Assembly (NCBI RefSeq): GCF_046546475.1
Contig: NZ_JBKGXS010000003.1
Coordinates: forward strand, 248,001-312,000
Reading direction: 5' to 3'
DNA: 64,000 nucleotides
Source of the DNA: Pseudonocardia phyllosphaerae
GTDB taxonomy: Bacteria > Actinomycetota > Actinomycetes > Mycobacteriales > Pseudonocardiaceae
The translations under genes and the position numbers were made by a program. The notes under the pieces are model-generated. The model was not told where the DNA came from. It searched no databases and worked only from the letters and a program-made list of their open reading frames with translations. The stretch's first letter is position 1. Each line of letters starts with the position of its first letter. Below are positions 25,754-34,751 of this stretch, one piece after another.

Positions 25754-27943
25754 ATGAGCTGGCTCCCGGCCGTTCCCGCCGCCCTCGCCTCGGTCTTCTG
25801 GGTCGTGGCCCCCGGCGCGATCGTCACCTCCGCCTGCGGCCTGCGCGGCATCACCCGCTGGGGCGCGGCCCCGCTGGTCTCGGTCGCGGTCATCGCGACC
25901 GCCGCCGTGCTCGGCACCCCGCTGGGGGTCCCGTGGGGGCCCTGGGTTCCGCTGGTCGCGGCCCTGCTCGTGGCGCTGGCCGCGCTGCTGTTCCGCGGGT
26001 TCGTCGCCCGGCGCCCCGCGGGCAGCGCGCTGCACCGCGGCTGGCGCACCGCGCTGACGTCGTGGCGGCCGGGTCGCGAGATCCGCTCGTGGTGGGTACG
26101 GGTCCGTACGCCCAGCGGCGAGTTCGCCCGCCGCCCCGACCCGCTGACCACGGCGCTGCCGCAGGTCTGGCGCTCCGACGCCGCCCGGATGGCCCCCGAC
26201 GGGCGCCGCGCGGGCCTCGCCGCCTCCGCCGGCCTGCTGGTCGGGATGGTCGTCGGCGCGCTGACGATGATGCACGGCATCGGCCCGTCGGACACGCTGT
26301 CCTCGACCTACGACGCCGTCTTCCACTACAGCGCCGTCGAGCACGTCATCCGCAGCGGCGACGCCTCCTCACTGACCCTGGGCCGGCTCACCAGCCCCGG
26401 CGCCGGTCTCGCGCTCTACCCCGCGGCCTGGCACGACCTGGTCTCGCTGGTCGCGATGTCCTCGGGGTCCGGGGTCATCCAGGCGACGAACCTGACCGCA
26501 TGGGCCGTCGCCGCCGTGGCCTGGCCGCTGTCGGTGCTGTTCCTGACCCGCCAGGTCCTCGGCCGGTCGGCCACGGTCGCGTTCGCCGCCCCGGTGCTCG
26601 CGTCCGGGTTCACCGCGTTCCCGTGGATGCTGATGTCGTTCGGCGTGCTCTGGCCGAACCTGCTCGGCGTCGCGATCCTGCCCGCCTCGCTGGCCGCGCT
26701 GGTGTCGCTCGTGCTCGGTGCGAAGCACAGCACGCTCGGCCCGCGCGGCGCGGCACTGCTGCTGTTCGCCACCATGCCCGCCGCGGCGCTCGCGCACCCC
26801 AACACCGTGTTCAGCCTGGCCGTGCTCGGGCTGTTCCCGGTCGTGTGGGCGGTGGCCCGGCTCGGGCGGCACCGGCTGCTGAGCCGCCGGTTCTGGCAGC
26901 CGCTGCTCGCCGCCGCCGTGGTCGTCGTCGTGGTGTGGACGACGCTCTACCTGATGATCGACTCGCCGCTGCTGTCCGGCGTGCGCAGCTTCGACTGGCC
27001 TGCCTTCACCGACACCCCGGACGCGATCTCCAACGTCGTCTGGAACGGCATGAACCGGCGCCCGGACCTGGTCGTGCTGTCGGTCCTGGTGATGGTCGGC
27101 GCGGTCGTGTCCTTCCGGCGTGCGACGACGTCGTGGCTGGTCCCGGCGCACCTCGCGTCCGGCTTCCTGTACGTGCTGGCCGCATCCCAGGAGAACGACC
27201 TGACCGCCGGGCTCACGGGTGCCTGGTACAACGACTCCTACCGGCTGGCCGCGATGGTGCCGGTGACCGGGACCCCGCTGGCCGTGCTCGGCGTCCTCAC
27301 CCTGGCCGAGGGGCTGCGCCGGCTCGCCGTCCTGGTCCCGAAGCTGCGCAGGCCGGTCGCGCACCGGGCGGTGCCCGCGGCACTCGCGACGGCGCTGCTG
27401 GCACTGGCGTTCGTGTTCTCCGGCGCCATGAACCTCGACGTGCACGCCACCGCGCTGTCCGGGCCGTACCGGACGACCAAGGACCAGCTGCTGGAACCGG
27501 GGCAGCGCGAGTTCCTCGAGCAGGTCGGTGCCCAGCTGCCCGACGACGCCGTCGTCGCCGAGAACCCGTTCACCGGCAACGGTCTGCTCTTCCCGCTGAC
27601 CGGGCGCACGGTGCTGTTCCCGCACCTGTCCGGGAACTGGACACCCGACCAGCGCGTCGTCGCCGCCCGGCTGCGGAACGCGGCCGCCGACCCGGCCGTG
27701 TGCGACGCGGTCCGGGCCACCGGCACCACGCACGTGCTGACCGGCCCGATCTCGTTCTGGACCTCCGACGCACGCGCCAAGCAGTACCCGGGTCTCGACT
27801 CGCTCGACGGCGCCCCCGGCTTCGCACTGGAGGCCGAGGGCGGCACGAGCAAGCTGTGGCGGATCACCGCCTGCGGCACGGCAGGCCCGGACGGACCGCT
27901 CCCGCCGGTCGCCTCCGCGCAGGTCCCGCCCCCCGGACCCTGA
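25754..27943 (+). CDS. DUF6541-like large polytopic membrane protein
   Basis: 729 residues with roughly 14 hydrophobic helices and a polar C-terminal domain of about 150 residues. A motif after the first helices (SSTYDAVFHYSAVEHVI), then LYPAAWHDLVSL and TGAWYNDSYRLAAMVPV, matches its paralogue at 48448-50478 almost residue for residue. The family is common in actinobacteria and is probably a GT-C-like glycosyltransferase or flippase; no function is established to my knowledge. The ATG has a good GGGGAAGGAG Shine-Dalgarno sequence. A TAGGGT box at 25661 may be its -10. It leads the unit containing a methyltransferase and aftA. Confidence 0.75.
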   Translation: MSWLPAVPAALASVFWVVAPGAIVTSACGLRGITRWGAAPLVSVAVIATAAVLGTPLGVPWGPWVPLVAALLVALAALLFRGFVARRPAGSALHRGWRTALTSWRPGREIRSWWVRVRTPSGEFARRPDPLTTALPQVWRSDAARMAPDGRRAGLAASAGLLVGMVVGALTMMHGIGPSDTLSSTYDAVFHYSAVEHVIRSGDASSLTLGRLTSPGAGLALYPAAWHDLVSLVAMSSGSGVIQATNLTAWAVAAVAWPLSVLFLTRQVLGRSATVAFAAPVLASGFTAFPWMLMSFGVLWPNLLGVAILPASLAALVSLVLGAKHSTLGPRGAALLLFATMPAAALAHPNTVFSLAVLGLFPVVWAVARLGRHRLLSRRFWQPLLAAAVVVVVVWTTLYLMIDSPLLSGVRSFDWPAFTDTPDAISNVVWNGMNRRPDLVVLSVLVMVGAVVSFRRATTSWLVPAHLASGFLYVLAASQENDLTAGLTGAWYNDSYRLAAMVPVTGTPLAVLGVLTLAEGLRRLAVLVPKLRRPVAHRAVPAALATALLALAFVFSGAMNLDVHATALSGPYRTTKDQLLEPGQREFLEQVGAQLPDDAVVAENPFTGNGLLFPLTGRTVLFPHLSGNWTPDQRVVAARLRNAAADPAVCDAVRATGTTHVLTGPISFWTSDARAKQYPGLDSLDGAPGFALEAEGGTSKLWRITACGTAGPDGPLPPVASAQVPPPGP

Positions 27944-28000
27944 CCCGTACCCGTCCGTCTCCCCGACCTGGCCGTCCCCGACCGAACGGAGCCCCGAGCC

Positions 28001-28795
28001 GTGGACCCGCACGAGAGCCCCCGACCCGCCGACTCCGCGCTACCCGAGTACGAGCTGCGCTCGCTGCGGATGGTCGACCGCCGCAAGCTCGCCACCGGCT
28101 TCGCGAAGCAGATCGCGATCACCACGCAGCCGTTCCTGGACAAGCCGTTCGCCGAGTGCCGGGTCGCCGACCTGGGCTGCGGCTACGGCTACACCGCCCT
28201 CGAGCTGGCCGGGATGTGCCGCGAGGTCGTCGGGATCGAGCCGAACGCCGCGCTGGCCGCCGAGGCGAACGCGCTGGCCGCCGAGGGCGGGCGGGACAAC
28301 TTCGAGTTCCGGGTCGCCGGGATCGACGAGTTCGGCCACGGCGCCGACGCAGGCACGTTCGACGTCGCGGTGCTGGACAACGTCCTCGAGCACCTCGACG
28401 ACCAGCCGGGTGCGCTGGAGCGGATCTCGGCGTCGCTGCGCCCGGGCGGGGTCGCCTACATCCTGGTGCCGAACCGGTGGTGGCCGATCGAGGCGCACTA
28501 CTCGCTGCCGTTCCTGGCGTGGCTGCCGCTGCCGCTGGCGACCCGCTACCTGCGGGCCTCCGGGCGCGGCGAGGACTACACCGACGCCAGCTACGCCCCC
28601 GGCTACCTGCGGATGCGCAAGCTCCTCGCGCAGCGCCCGGAGCTGGAGAGTCACTTCACCGTGCCCGGCGACGTCTCGCTCGCCGAGGGCGGCGGCTCGA
28701 AGCTCTACTCGGCCGGAGTCGCCGCACTGCAACGCTTCCCGGCGCTGTGGGCGATCTCGAAGGCGTTCCTGGTCGTCGCGGTGAAGAAGGGCTGA
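28001..28795 (+). CDS. SAM-dependent methyltransferase (class I)
   Basis: 264 residues with a clear Rossmann methyltransferase signature: VADLGCGYGYTALELAG (motif I), VVGIEPNAALAAEAN (motif II), FDVAVLDNVLEHLDD (motif IV) and LRPGGVAYILVPN (motif V/VI), then a hydrophobic RWWPIEAHYSLPFLAWLPL stretch often found in methyltransferases acting on lipid-linked or large hydrophobic substrates. It lies between the DUF6541-like gene and aftA, only 8 bp before the latter, so all three probably form one transcript. A wall-polysaccharide or polyprenyl-linked substrate is inferred from context. Confidence 0.85.
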   Translation: MDPHESPRPADSALPEYELRSLRMVDRRKLATGFAKQIAITTQPFLDKPFAECRVADLGCGYGYTALELAGMCREVVGIEPNAALAAEANALAAEGGRDNFEFRVAGIDEFGHGADAGTFDVAVLDNVLEHLDDQPGALERISASLRPGGVAYILVPNRWWPIEAHYSLPFLAWLPLPLATRYLRASGRGEDYTDASYAPGYLRMRKLLAQRPELESHFTVPGDVSLAEGGGSKLYSAGVAALQRFPALWAISKAFLVVAVKKG

Positions 28796-28803
28796 CCCCA
28801 CCG

Positions 28804-30768
28804 GTGACGCGCCAGGCCTGGCCCCGGCACGACGAACGCGGGCGGAGCACCCCGCAGCGGGTCGGCGCGCTCCCGTCCGGCCGGGCCCGGCGGCCCGCCG
28901 CGCCGCGCCGGTGGCCGCGGGTGGCCGCCGAGCTCGTCGTCGCGCCGGTGGTGGCGGTGGGAGTCACCGCGGCGGTCGTCGCCGTGGTGGCCGCGCTGCG
29001 GATCCCGGCGGGCACGAACGTGGCGCTGGCGCTGACCGCGTCCGGAGGCGCGGTGCTCGCCGCGTTGCTCCTCGGTGCGGCGTGGCTGCACCGGCGCGCC
29101 CCGGCCGTCGCGACGCCGCTGTCCTGGGCGGCGCTGGCCGCCCTGCCGACGCTGCCGCTGGCGCTGTTCCTGTCCGCGACACCGCACTACCTGTTCGGGG
29201 TGTCCGGCGACCAGTCGTTCCGGGTGGAGTTCCTGACCCGGTTCGCCGACTCCGCGCGCCTGGCCGACTTCGCCTACGCCGACCTGCCGCCGTACTACCC
29301 GGCGGTGTGGTTCTGGGTCGGCGGCCGCACCGCGGACCTGCTCGGGGTGGGCGCCTGGGCGTTCCACAAGCCCTACGCGCTGGCCACGCTGGCCGTGACG
29401 TCGGTGCTGGCGTACGTGCTGTGGTCACTGGTCACGACGCGTCCGCGGGCGCTCGCGCTGGCCACCGCGACCACGTTCGCCGGGCTCGCGACGACCGCGG
29501 CGTACACGCCGTACTCCTGGCTGACCGGAGCGCTGCTGCCGCCGGTCGCGGTGCTCGGCCTGCGCCTGGTGCGTCGCGGGAACGGCACCTGGGTGCGGAC
29601 GGCCGCGCTGGTCGGGCTGGTGCTCGGGCTCGCCGCGGTCACCCACACCCAGATGCTGTGGTTCGGCGGGTTCGTGCTGGCCGTACTGGCCGCCGACGGG
29701 CTGCTGACCCGCCGGACGGGCCCGGCGCGGCCGGCGGGGCCGGTGGCGGTGGTGCTCGGAGTGACGGTCGTCGTCGCGCTCGTGCACTGGCTGCCGTACC
29801 TGGCCGGGTCGCTCGGCGGCGGGCCGACCTACAGCGCAGGCCAGCACTTCCTGCCCTCGAACGGCTCGAAGTGGACGCTGCCGATGCTCGACCCGACCGC
29901 GCTCGGCGCGCTGTGCCTGGCCGGGACGCTGTGGATCGCGTGGCGGTTCCGGTCCTCGGAGATCGCGCGGGCACTCGGCGTCACGGTGGCGTGCTCCTAC
30001 GCCTGGTACCTGTGCTCGACGGCCGCGCTGGCGCTGGGCACGACGCTGCTCGCGTTCCGGATCGAGCCGGTGCTCACCGCCGCGCTGGCCTGCGGCGCCG
30101 TCGGGGCCGCCGCGGACGCGCTCCGGCTGCTGCGCGAACGGGGCTCGGGACCGCAGGCGGCGACGGTGGTCACCGTGCTGGCCGCGGTCGCAGTCGTCGC
30201 GCAGGTGCAGGCGGTCCCGCAGCAGTACGCGTTCGCCTCCGGCGCGCAGAACGACTACCGCCCTGACGGCACCCGGCCCGACGGCTCCCGCAACCCGGCC
30301 GACGCCGGTGCCTGGCTCGGCGACCTGCGCACGACGATCGACGGGCTGACCGGGCGGCCGCCGCGGCAGGTCGTGGTGCTGAGCGCGAATGTGCCGCTGC
30401 TGAGCTACACGCCGTACTTCAGCTACCAGGTGTCGGTGCCGCCGTACGCGAACCCGCGGGCGAACTTCCCGGCGCGCACCGACGCGATCCGCCGCTGGGC
30501 CGCCGCGCCGGGGCCGCGGGAGCTGCTCGCCGACCTCGACGCGTCGGCGGCCGCGGGTACCGGCCGGCCGCCGTCGGTGTTCGTGCTCGAGCGTCGCGGG
30601 GACGGGTCGCTGCAGGTCCCGACGTCGCAGGACCGGTTCCCGTCCACCGGGACGGGGGCGGCACCTGCGGTGTTCCCGGCCCGGCTGTTCGAGGATCCGG
30701 CCTGGCAGCGGCGCGACGTCGGCCCGTTCACCGTGCTGGTGCGGGCCGACGCCCCGCCGGTGCCCTGA
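28804..30768 (+). CDS. aftA: Galactan 5-O-arabinofuranosyltransferase AftA
   Basis: 654 residues, as expected for AftA (about 640 in M. tuberculosis). A basic N-terminus precedes about 11 helices. The conserved region after helix 4 (FGVSGDQSFRVEFLTRFADS, D136 in GDQ, then YADLPPYYPAVWFWVGGR) is the AftA signature, followed by a C-terminal extracytoplasmic domain of about 170 residues. AftA adds the first arabinofuranose to galactan using decaprenyl-phospho-arabinose; Emb proteins then extend it. The GTG at 28804 is chosen because the continuous frame upstream belongs to other genes; close spacing suggests translational coupling with the methyltransferase. Confidence 0.9.
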   Translation: MTRQAWPRHDERGRSTPQRVGALPSGRARRPAAPRRWPRVAAELVVAPVVAVGVTAAVVAVVAALRIPAGTNVALALTASGGAVLAALLLGAAWLHRRAPAVATPLSWAALAALPTLPLALFLSATPHYLFGVSGDQSFRVEFLTRFADSARLADFAYADLPPYYPAVWFWVGGRTADLLGVGAWAFHKPYALATLAVTSVLAYVLWSLVTTRPRALALATATTFAGLATTAAYTPYSWLTGALLPPVAVLGLRLVRRGNGTWVRTAALVGLVLGLAAVTHTQMLWFGGFVLAVLAADGLLTRRTGPARPAGPVAVVLGVTVVVALVHWLPYLAGSLGGGPTYSAGQHFLPSNGSKWTLPMLDPTALGALCLAGTLWIAWRFRSSEIARALGVTVACSYAWYLCSTAALALGTTLLAFRIEPVLTAALACGAVGAAADALRLLRERGSGPQAATVVTVLAAVAVVAQVQAVPQQYAFASGAQNDYRPDGTRPDGSRNPADAGAWLGDLRTTIDGLTGRPPRQVVVLSANVPLLSYTPYFSYQVSVPPYANPRANFPARTDAIRRWAAAPGPRELLADLDASAAAGTGRPPSVFVLERRGDGSLQVPTSQDRFPSTGTGAAPAVFPARLFEDPAWQRRDVGPFTVLVRADAPPVP

Positions 30769-30778
30769 GCCCGGCCGG

Positions 30779-31192
30779 TCAGGACACCTGGACGACGGTG
30801 ATCGCGTTGCCGTCCGGGTCGCGGAACATGAACAGCGGCGGCACCCCGGTCGCCGTGTCGCTGCCCGTCGGGCAGGTGCCGAGCTCGATGCCCGCGATCC
30901 CGGTCAGGAACGCGTGCTCGGCCTGCAGGTCGGTCGTCTCGACGCCGATGCAGCCGCCGCCCGGCTGGTCGTTCATCGGTGGGTTGAGGGCGAGCCGCGT
31001 CGTCGAGCCGGGCGGGGCGACCTCGAGCCAGCGGTACTCGCCGTTCTCGCCGAACCGGGTGTCGCCGCGGAGCTCCCAGCCGAGCGTGCCGACGTAGAAG
31101 CGCTCGGCGGCGTCCTGGTCGGCGACGGTGAACATGACGACGCCGATGTTGGTGGTGGTGGTGGTGGTCGTGCGCTGCGTGGAAGTGGTCAT
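30779..31192 (-). CDS. VOC (glyoxalase/bleomycin-resistance) family protein
   Basis: 137 residues with the two beta-alpha-beta-beta-beta modules of the vicinal oxygen chelate fold: IGVVMFTVADQDAAERFYVGTLG then FMFRDPDGNAITVVQ. The usual metal-ligand pattern (H/E per module) is only partly visible, so enzymatic activity is uncertain. The N-terminus contains seven threonines in a row, coded by ACC repeats (a GGT run on the plus strand at about 31150-31169), a site prone to slippage. It converges on aftA with only a few bases between, and appears unrelated to the wall genes. Confidence 0.82.
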   Translation of the reverse strand: MTTSTQRTTTTTTTNIGVVMFTVADQDAAERFYVGTLGWELRGDTRFGENGEYRWLEVAPPGSTTRLALNPPMNDQPGGGCIGVETTDLQAEHAFLTGIAGIELGTCPTGSDTATGVPPLFMFRDPDGNAITVVQVS

Positions 31193-31258
31193 GCCGGTGA
31201 TGACCGCGGTGCCGCGCGGAACTCATCGGCGCCGCCACGGATTTCTCGGCGCGGGATC

Positions 31259-32146
31259 TCAGCGCGCGAGCAGGTGCTCCCCCAGTGCCCGCAGCGCCGC
31301 GGTGTCCCGGCGCAGCAGCGCGCCCGGGAGCTGGACGGCCGCGTTGAGCCGCGACGACACGTGCCCGCGGGCCGCGCGGGCGGCGCGGCGCCAGCCGCGG
31401 GCGTCCATCCGGGCGGCCTCGGCGGCGAAGTAGCGGCGCTCCTCGGCGAACCGGTTGCCCGCGGCGGCGCCGGAACCGGAGTCGCTGCTGCGGTGTCGGC
31501 GGTAGCGGAAGCAGACGTCGTCGTCGACCACCACGGTCTGCCCGGAGGCGATGACCTCGATCGGCAGCGCCAGGTCGAACACGTCCGCCGACTCCGGGAT
31601 CGTGATCTCCTTCAGCGCGGCGCTCCGCCAGCACAGCGACGGGTTGTAGAGCCAGTTCCCGCGCAGCAGGCTCACCGCGAGGGCCTCCCCGCCGAGCTCG
31701 CGCGGGCCGCTGCCGGACGGCGCGAGGACCGCCTTCACCCGGTCGGCGAGCGGCCGGACCGGCTGGTCGTCGGCGTCCATGACCTCGACGCCCGGCTGGA
31801 CGACGGCGGCGCCGGGGAACCGTTCGTGCAGGCCCAGGACGGTGTCGAGGTAGTCGGGCAGCATCAGATCGTCGGCGCCCATCATCACGAAGAACTCGCA
31901 CTCGACGGCGTCGATGCAGTGCCGGTTGTTCGGCTGCGCACCGAGCCGGGTGGTGTTGCGGCGGTAGCGGATCCGGTCGTCGCCGAGGCCGGCGAACCAG
32001 GGCCCGATCGTGTCGTCGGGGTACCCGTCGTCGACGACGGTGAGCCGCCAGTCGGTGCGGGTCTGCCCCTGGACGCTGCGCACGGCGCGTCGCAGCAGGT
32101 CGGGGTCCCCGTAGAAGGGCAGCATGACGTCGACGGTCGCGGTCAC
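31259..32146 (-). CDS. Family 2 glycosyltransferase
   Basis: 295 residues: a GT-A domain from the N-terminus (TVDVMLPFYGDPDLLRRAVRS, LTVVDDGYPDDT, then MMGADDLMLPDYLDTVL as the metal-binding acidic motif) and a helical, arginine-rich C-terminus with no membrane helix. It should add a sugar to a surface glycan repeat on the cytoplasmic face. Position next to the GT-B-like unknown, the flippase and pse genes makes it part of the pseudaminic-acid glycan locus. The GTG at 32146 lies 8 nt after TACCGT, so a leaderless transcript is likely. Confidence 0.88.
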   Translation of the reverse strand: MTATVDVMLPFYGDPDLLRRAVRSVQGQTRTDWRLTVVDDGYPDDTIGPWFAGLGDDRIRYRRNTTRLGAQPNNRHCIDAVECEFFVMMGADDLMLPDYLDTVLGLHERFPGAAVVQPGVEVMDADDQPVRPLADRVKAVLAPSGSGPRELGGEALAVSLLRGNWLYNPSLCWRSAALKEITIPESADVFDLALPIEVIASGQTVVVDDDVCFRYRRHRSSDSGSGAAAGNRFAEERRYFAAEAARMDARGWRRAARAARGHVSSRLNAAVQLPGALLRRDTAALRALGEHLLAR

Positions 32147-32154
32147 GGCTGCAG

Positions 32155-32160
32155 ACGGTA
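32155..32160 (-). promoter_or_regulatory. Predicted -10 box (TACCGT) for the GT2 gene
   Basis: TACCGT on the minus strand is followed by 8 nt and the GTG start. On the other strand a TACGAT box at 32178-32183 may serve the divergent gene at 32217. Confidence 0.45.
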
Positions 32161-32216
32161 GCGACCGGCCGCATCGTTACGATCCCCCGGCCAGAGCACA
32201 GCGATCCGGAGCACGC

Positions 32217-33281
32217 GTGGACATCCAGAACCACTACTACGGCCACTCGGCCGTCCTGGCCGCATACGCCGGCCTCCCGCGGCCCCGGCACATGGCCGGG
32301 CTGCTCCAGCACGGCTGGACGGCGACGTCGCCGGTGGCGGCGCACTTCGCGGACTTCCCGAACGTCGGCGTCGACCCGTCGATCCGGCGGCTGCTCGTCT
32401 GGTCGCACCACGCCCGCGGCTGGAACCCGGCCGACGAGGAGCGCTCGACCACGGCCGTAGGTGCCCCGGTGCTCTACCTGGAGCGGCTGCTCCAGGAGCA
32501 GGGCTGGTCGCGGTCGGACTCGCTCGGCCCGGTGTTCATCCCGTTCCACGGCACCCGCCTGGTCCGGGTCACCGGCGCGCACGCCGACCTCGCCCGCCAG
32601 GTCGCGAAGGTCGACGGTCCGTCCACGGTCTGCCTGCACCACGAGGACCTGACCGACCCGGAGATCACCGACGCGTGGGCCGCGGCCGGGCACCGCCTGG
32701 TCACCGCCGGGCGCCGCGACGACCCGCACTTCCTGCTGCGGATCATGCACCTGGTCGGCAACGCGAGCCGGGTGTCGTCGAACCGGCTGTCCACCGCGGT
32801 GGTCTACGCGGCCGCCGTCGGCACCCCCGCCGCCGTCTGGGGCGACCCGCTGACCTTCGGCAACCAGGGCGCCGAGGCCGTCGCCGACCTGCGGGAACGC
32901 TGGCCGGAGTTCCACACCGCCGACCCCGAGGACGGCTCCCGCCCGGCCGAGGACGCCGCCGAGGCCGACGCCGCCGCGACCCGGCTGGCCCGCGCCGAGC
33001 TGGGCGCCGACGCGCTGCTCGACCCGGCCGGTCTGCGCGCCGCGCTGGGCTGGCAGCACCGCAACCCGGGGCCGTTCCTGCAGTACTACGCGGCGTCGCC
33101 GGTCGCGAAGGCCGCGATGGTCCTGGGCCTGACCCAGCGCAGCGCGGCGAGCACCGCGGCGATGTCGGCGGGCAGCTTCAGCCCGTGGTTGTGGTTGCGC
33201 AACCCGCTCGCCGCGATCCCGCGCCCGCTGCCGGAGGGTCTGCCGATCCCGATCGCGACCGAGGAGCCCCTGCAGCCATGA
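32217..33281 (+). CDS. Unknown GT-B-like protein of the pse locus (candidate nonulosonyl-transferase)
   Basis: 354 residues that I cannot assign to a named family. The N-terminal half has YYGHSAVLAAYAG, GLLQHGWTATSP, LLVWSHHARGWNP and APVLYLERLL, reminiscent of CDP-polyol or capsule (KpsS/polysialyltransferase-like) GT-B enzymes. The second half has VFIPFHGTRLV and SSNRLSTAVVYAAAVGTPAAVWGDP, like the donor-binding part of such folds. No membrane helix or signal is seen. Among nearby genes it is the best candidate for transferring pseudaminic acid from CMP-Pse, but this is inference. The GTG at 32217 follows CCGGAG. Confidence 0.6.
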   Translation: MDIQNHYYGHSAVLAAYAGLPRPRHMAGLLQHGWTATSPVAAHFADFPNVGVDPSIRRLLVWSHHARGWNPADEERSTTAVGAPVLYLERLLQEQGWSRSDSLGPVFIPFHGTRLVRVTGAHADLARQVAKVDGPSTVCLHHEDLTDPEITDAWAAAGHRLVTAGRRDDPHFLLRIMHLVGNASRVSSNRLSTAVVYAAAVGTPAAVWGDPLTFGNQGAEAVADLRERWPEFHTADPEDGSRPAEDAAEADAAATRLARAELGADALLDPAGLRAALGWQHRNPGPFLQYYAASPVAKAAMVLGLTQRSAASTAAMSAGSFSPWLWLRNPLAAIPRPLPEGLPIPIATEEPLQP

Positions 33282-33308
33282 ACGGCGGCTCGGGGGTGGA
33301 GGAACAAC

Positions 33309-33328
33309 CACGGGCCCCTCGGCCCGTG
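33309..33328. terminator. Perfect 8-bp hairpin terminator
   Basis: CACGGGCC and GGCCCGTG surround the tetraloop CCTC between the convergent GT-B-like gene and the flippase gene. It is the classic GC-rich, U-less type. Confidence 0.65.
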
Positions 33329-33335
33329 ACGATCC

Positions 33336-34751
33336 TCAGCCCTTGAAGATCCGCCGCACCAGCACGATCAGCGCCACCCCGAGCAGCGCCGCCAGCCCGA
33401 ACCGCAGGCCCAGCCAGCCCCAGCCGTCGGCGGGCAGGACCGCGCCGAGCGCGCAGATCCCGATACCGGCGAGCACCGGCGGCCCCAGGACCGCCTCCCG
33501 CCACGTCGTCTCGGAGACCCTGCGGCGCAGCAGCGAGGTGCCCCCGGCGAGGGCCAGGTAGATCAGCGGGAAGCCGAGCGCGACCGCGGTCAGCGAGCCG
33601 GTGCCCGCGGCCAGCAGGACGGCCGCGACCAGACCGACCACGAGGCTGAGCGGGCTCGCGACGGCCAGGCCGCCGCTGCGTCCGGACGCGAAGACCAGGT
33701 GCACGTTCGCCAGGTAGGCGACGCTGACGACCGCACCCGCCGCCGTCACCCCGACGATCGGGACGAGCTCGGTGGGCACGAACTGGGCCGGCGCCAGGAT
33801 CCGCAGCAGGAACGGCGACAGCAGCGCGACCCCGCCGGACAGCGCCACGGTGACCGCGGCGACGTCGCGGGCGCTGCGCTCCAGCGCGGCGCCCCGTTCC
33901 TCCGGCGCGGCCCGGTAGACGACCGGCGCCCAGGCGTTGTTCAGCGCCGAGACGATCATCGCCGGGGACGAGCCGAGCAGCAGCGCGACCTGCATGCGGC
34001 CGCCGTCCTCGAGACCGAAGTAGCGGTTCACGATCAGGATCAGCGCGTTCTGCACCAGCAGCAGCGCCACCAGGTGCGGCACCGCGGGCAGCCCGACCTT
34101 GAGCGCCTTCACCAGGTCGCCGCGTTCGGTACGCGGCCAGCCGCCGCGCAGCGACAGCGCGATCCCGGTGAGCCCCGCGACCAGGTAGCCGAGCAGCAGC
34201 CCGAGCAGGTAGTGGTCGGCGTCGCCCGCCGTCCAGATCACCAGCGCGAGCCCGGCGAGCGGGCCGCCGAGTGTCGCGACCGCGGACATGACGACGAACG
34301 GGACCGGCCGGTCCTCCACCCGCAGGAACGCCTGCGCGTTGAGCACCGCGGCGAACCCGGCGGCGGCCACGGCGGCGAACACCAGCCCGGCCTGCCAGGG
34401 CACCGACAGCACCGGCTCGCTCCACAACGGACCGGCGAGCACCGCGGCGGCGACGAGCAGCGCCGAGACCCCGCTGCCCTGCAGCACGAGGGCGCGGGCC
34501 CCGTCGACACCGGAGCGTTCCAGGATCCCGTGCCGGGTGATCGCGGCCGCGAGGCCGAGCCCGACGACCATCGCCCCGACCTGGACCAGGATCAGCCCGG
34601 TCGCGACGATCCCGTACTCACTCCGCCCGAGCACCCGGGTCACGACCGGTGTGACCAGCACGTTCGCCAGGATCGGGGCGACCGAGCCGAGGGTGTAGAG
34701 CGAGCCGCGGCCGAGGACGTCGCGGCTCGCGTTGCCCGCCACCGAGGTCAT
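33336..34751 (-). CDS. Wzx-like oligosaccharide flippase (MVF/polysaccharide synthase family)
   Basis: 471 residues with about 12-14 hydrophobic helices and very few polar loops. The start, VLGRGSLYTLGSVAPILANVL then VVTRVLGRSEYGIVATG, is the usual N-terminus of PST/Wzx transporters, and NRYFGLEDGGRMQVALLLG occurs midway. It should flip an undecaprenyl- or decaprenyl-linked glycan, here probably carrying pseudaminic acid. The ATG overlaps the stop of pseC (ATGA at 34748-34751), and pseC overlaps pseB, so pseB-pseC-flippase form one tightly coupled minus-strand operon. Confidence 0.88.
   Translation of the reverse strand: MTSVAGNASRDVLGRGSLYTLGSVAPILANVLVTPVVTRVLGRSEYGIVATGLILVQVGAMVVGLGLAAAITRHGILERSGVDGARALVLQGSGVSALLVAAAVLAGPLWSEPVLSVPWQAGLVFAAVAAAGFAAVLNAQAFLRVEDRPVPFVVMSAVATLGGPLAGLALVIWTAGDADHYLLGLLLGYLVAGLTGIALSLRGGWPRTERGDLVKALKVGLPAVPHLVALLLVQNALILIVNRYFGLEDGGRMQVALLLGSSPAMIVSALNNAWAPVVYRAAPEERGAALERSARDVAAVTVALSGGVALLSPFLLRILAPAQFVPTELVPIVGVTAAGAVVSVAYLANVHLVFASGRSGGLAVASPLSLVVGLVAAVLLAAGTGSLTAVALGFPLIYLALAGGTSLLRRRVSETTWREAVLGPPVLAGIGICALGAVLPADGWGWLGLRFGLAALLGVALIVLVRRIFKG

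Noticed and set aside
25693..30768. Continuous 1,691-codon plus-strand frame
   Set aside because: Frame +1 is open because of high GC. Only the part from 28804 has AftA features; upstream it crosses the DUF6541-like and methyltransferase genes in their wrong frames.
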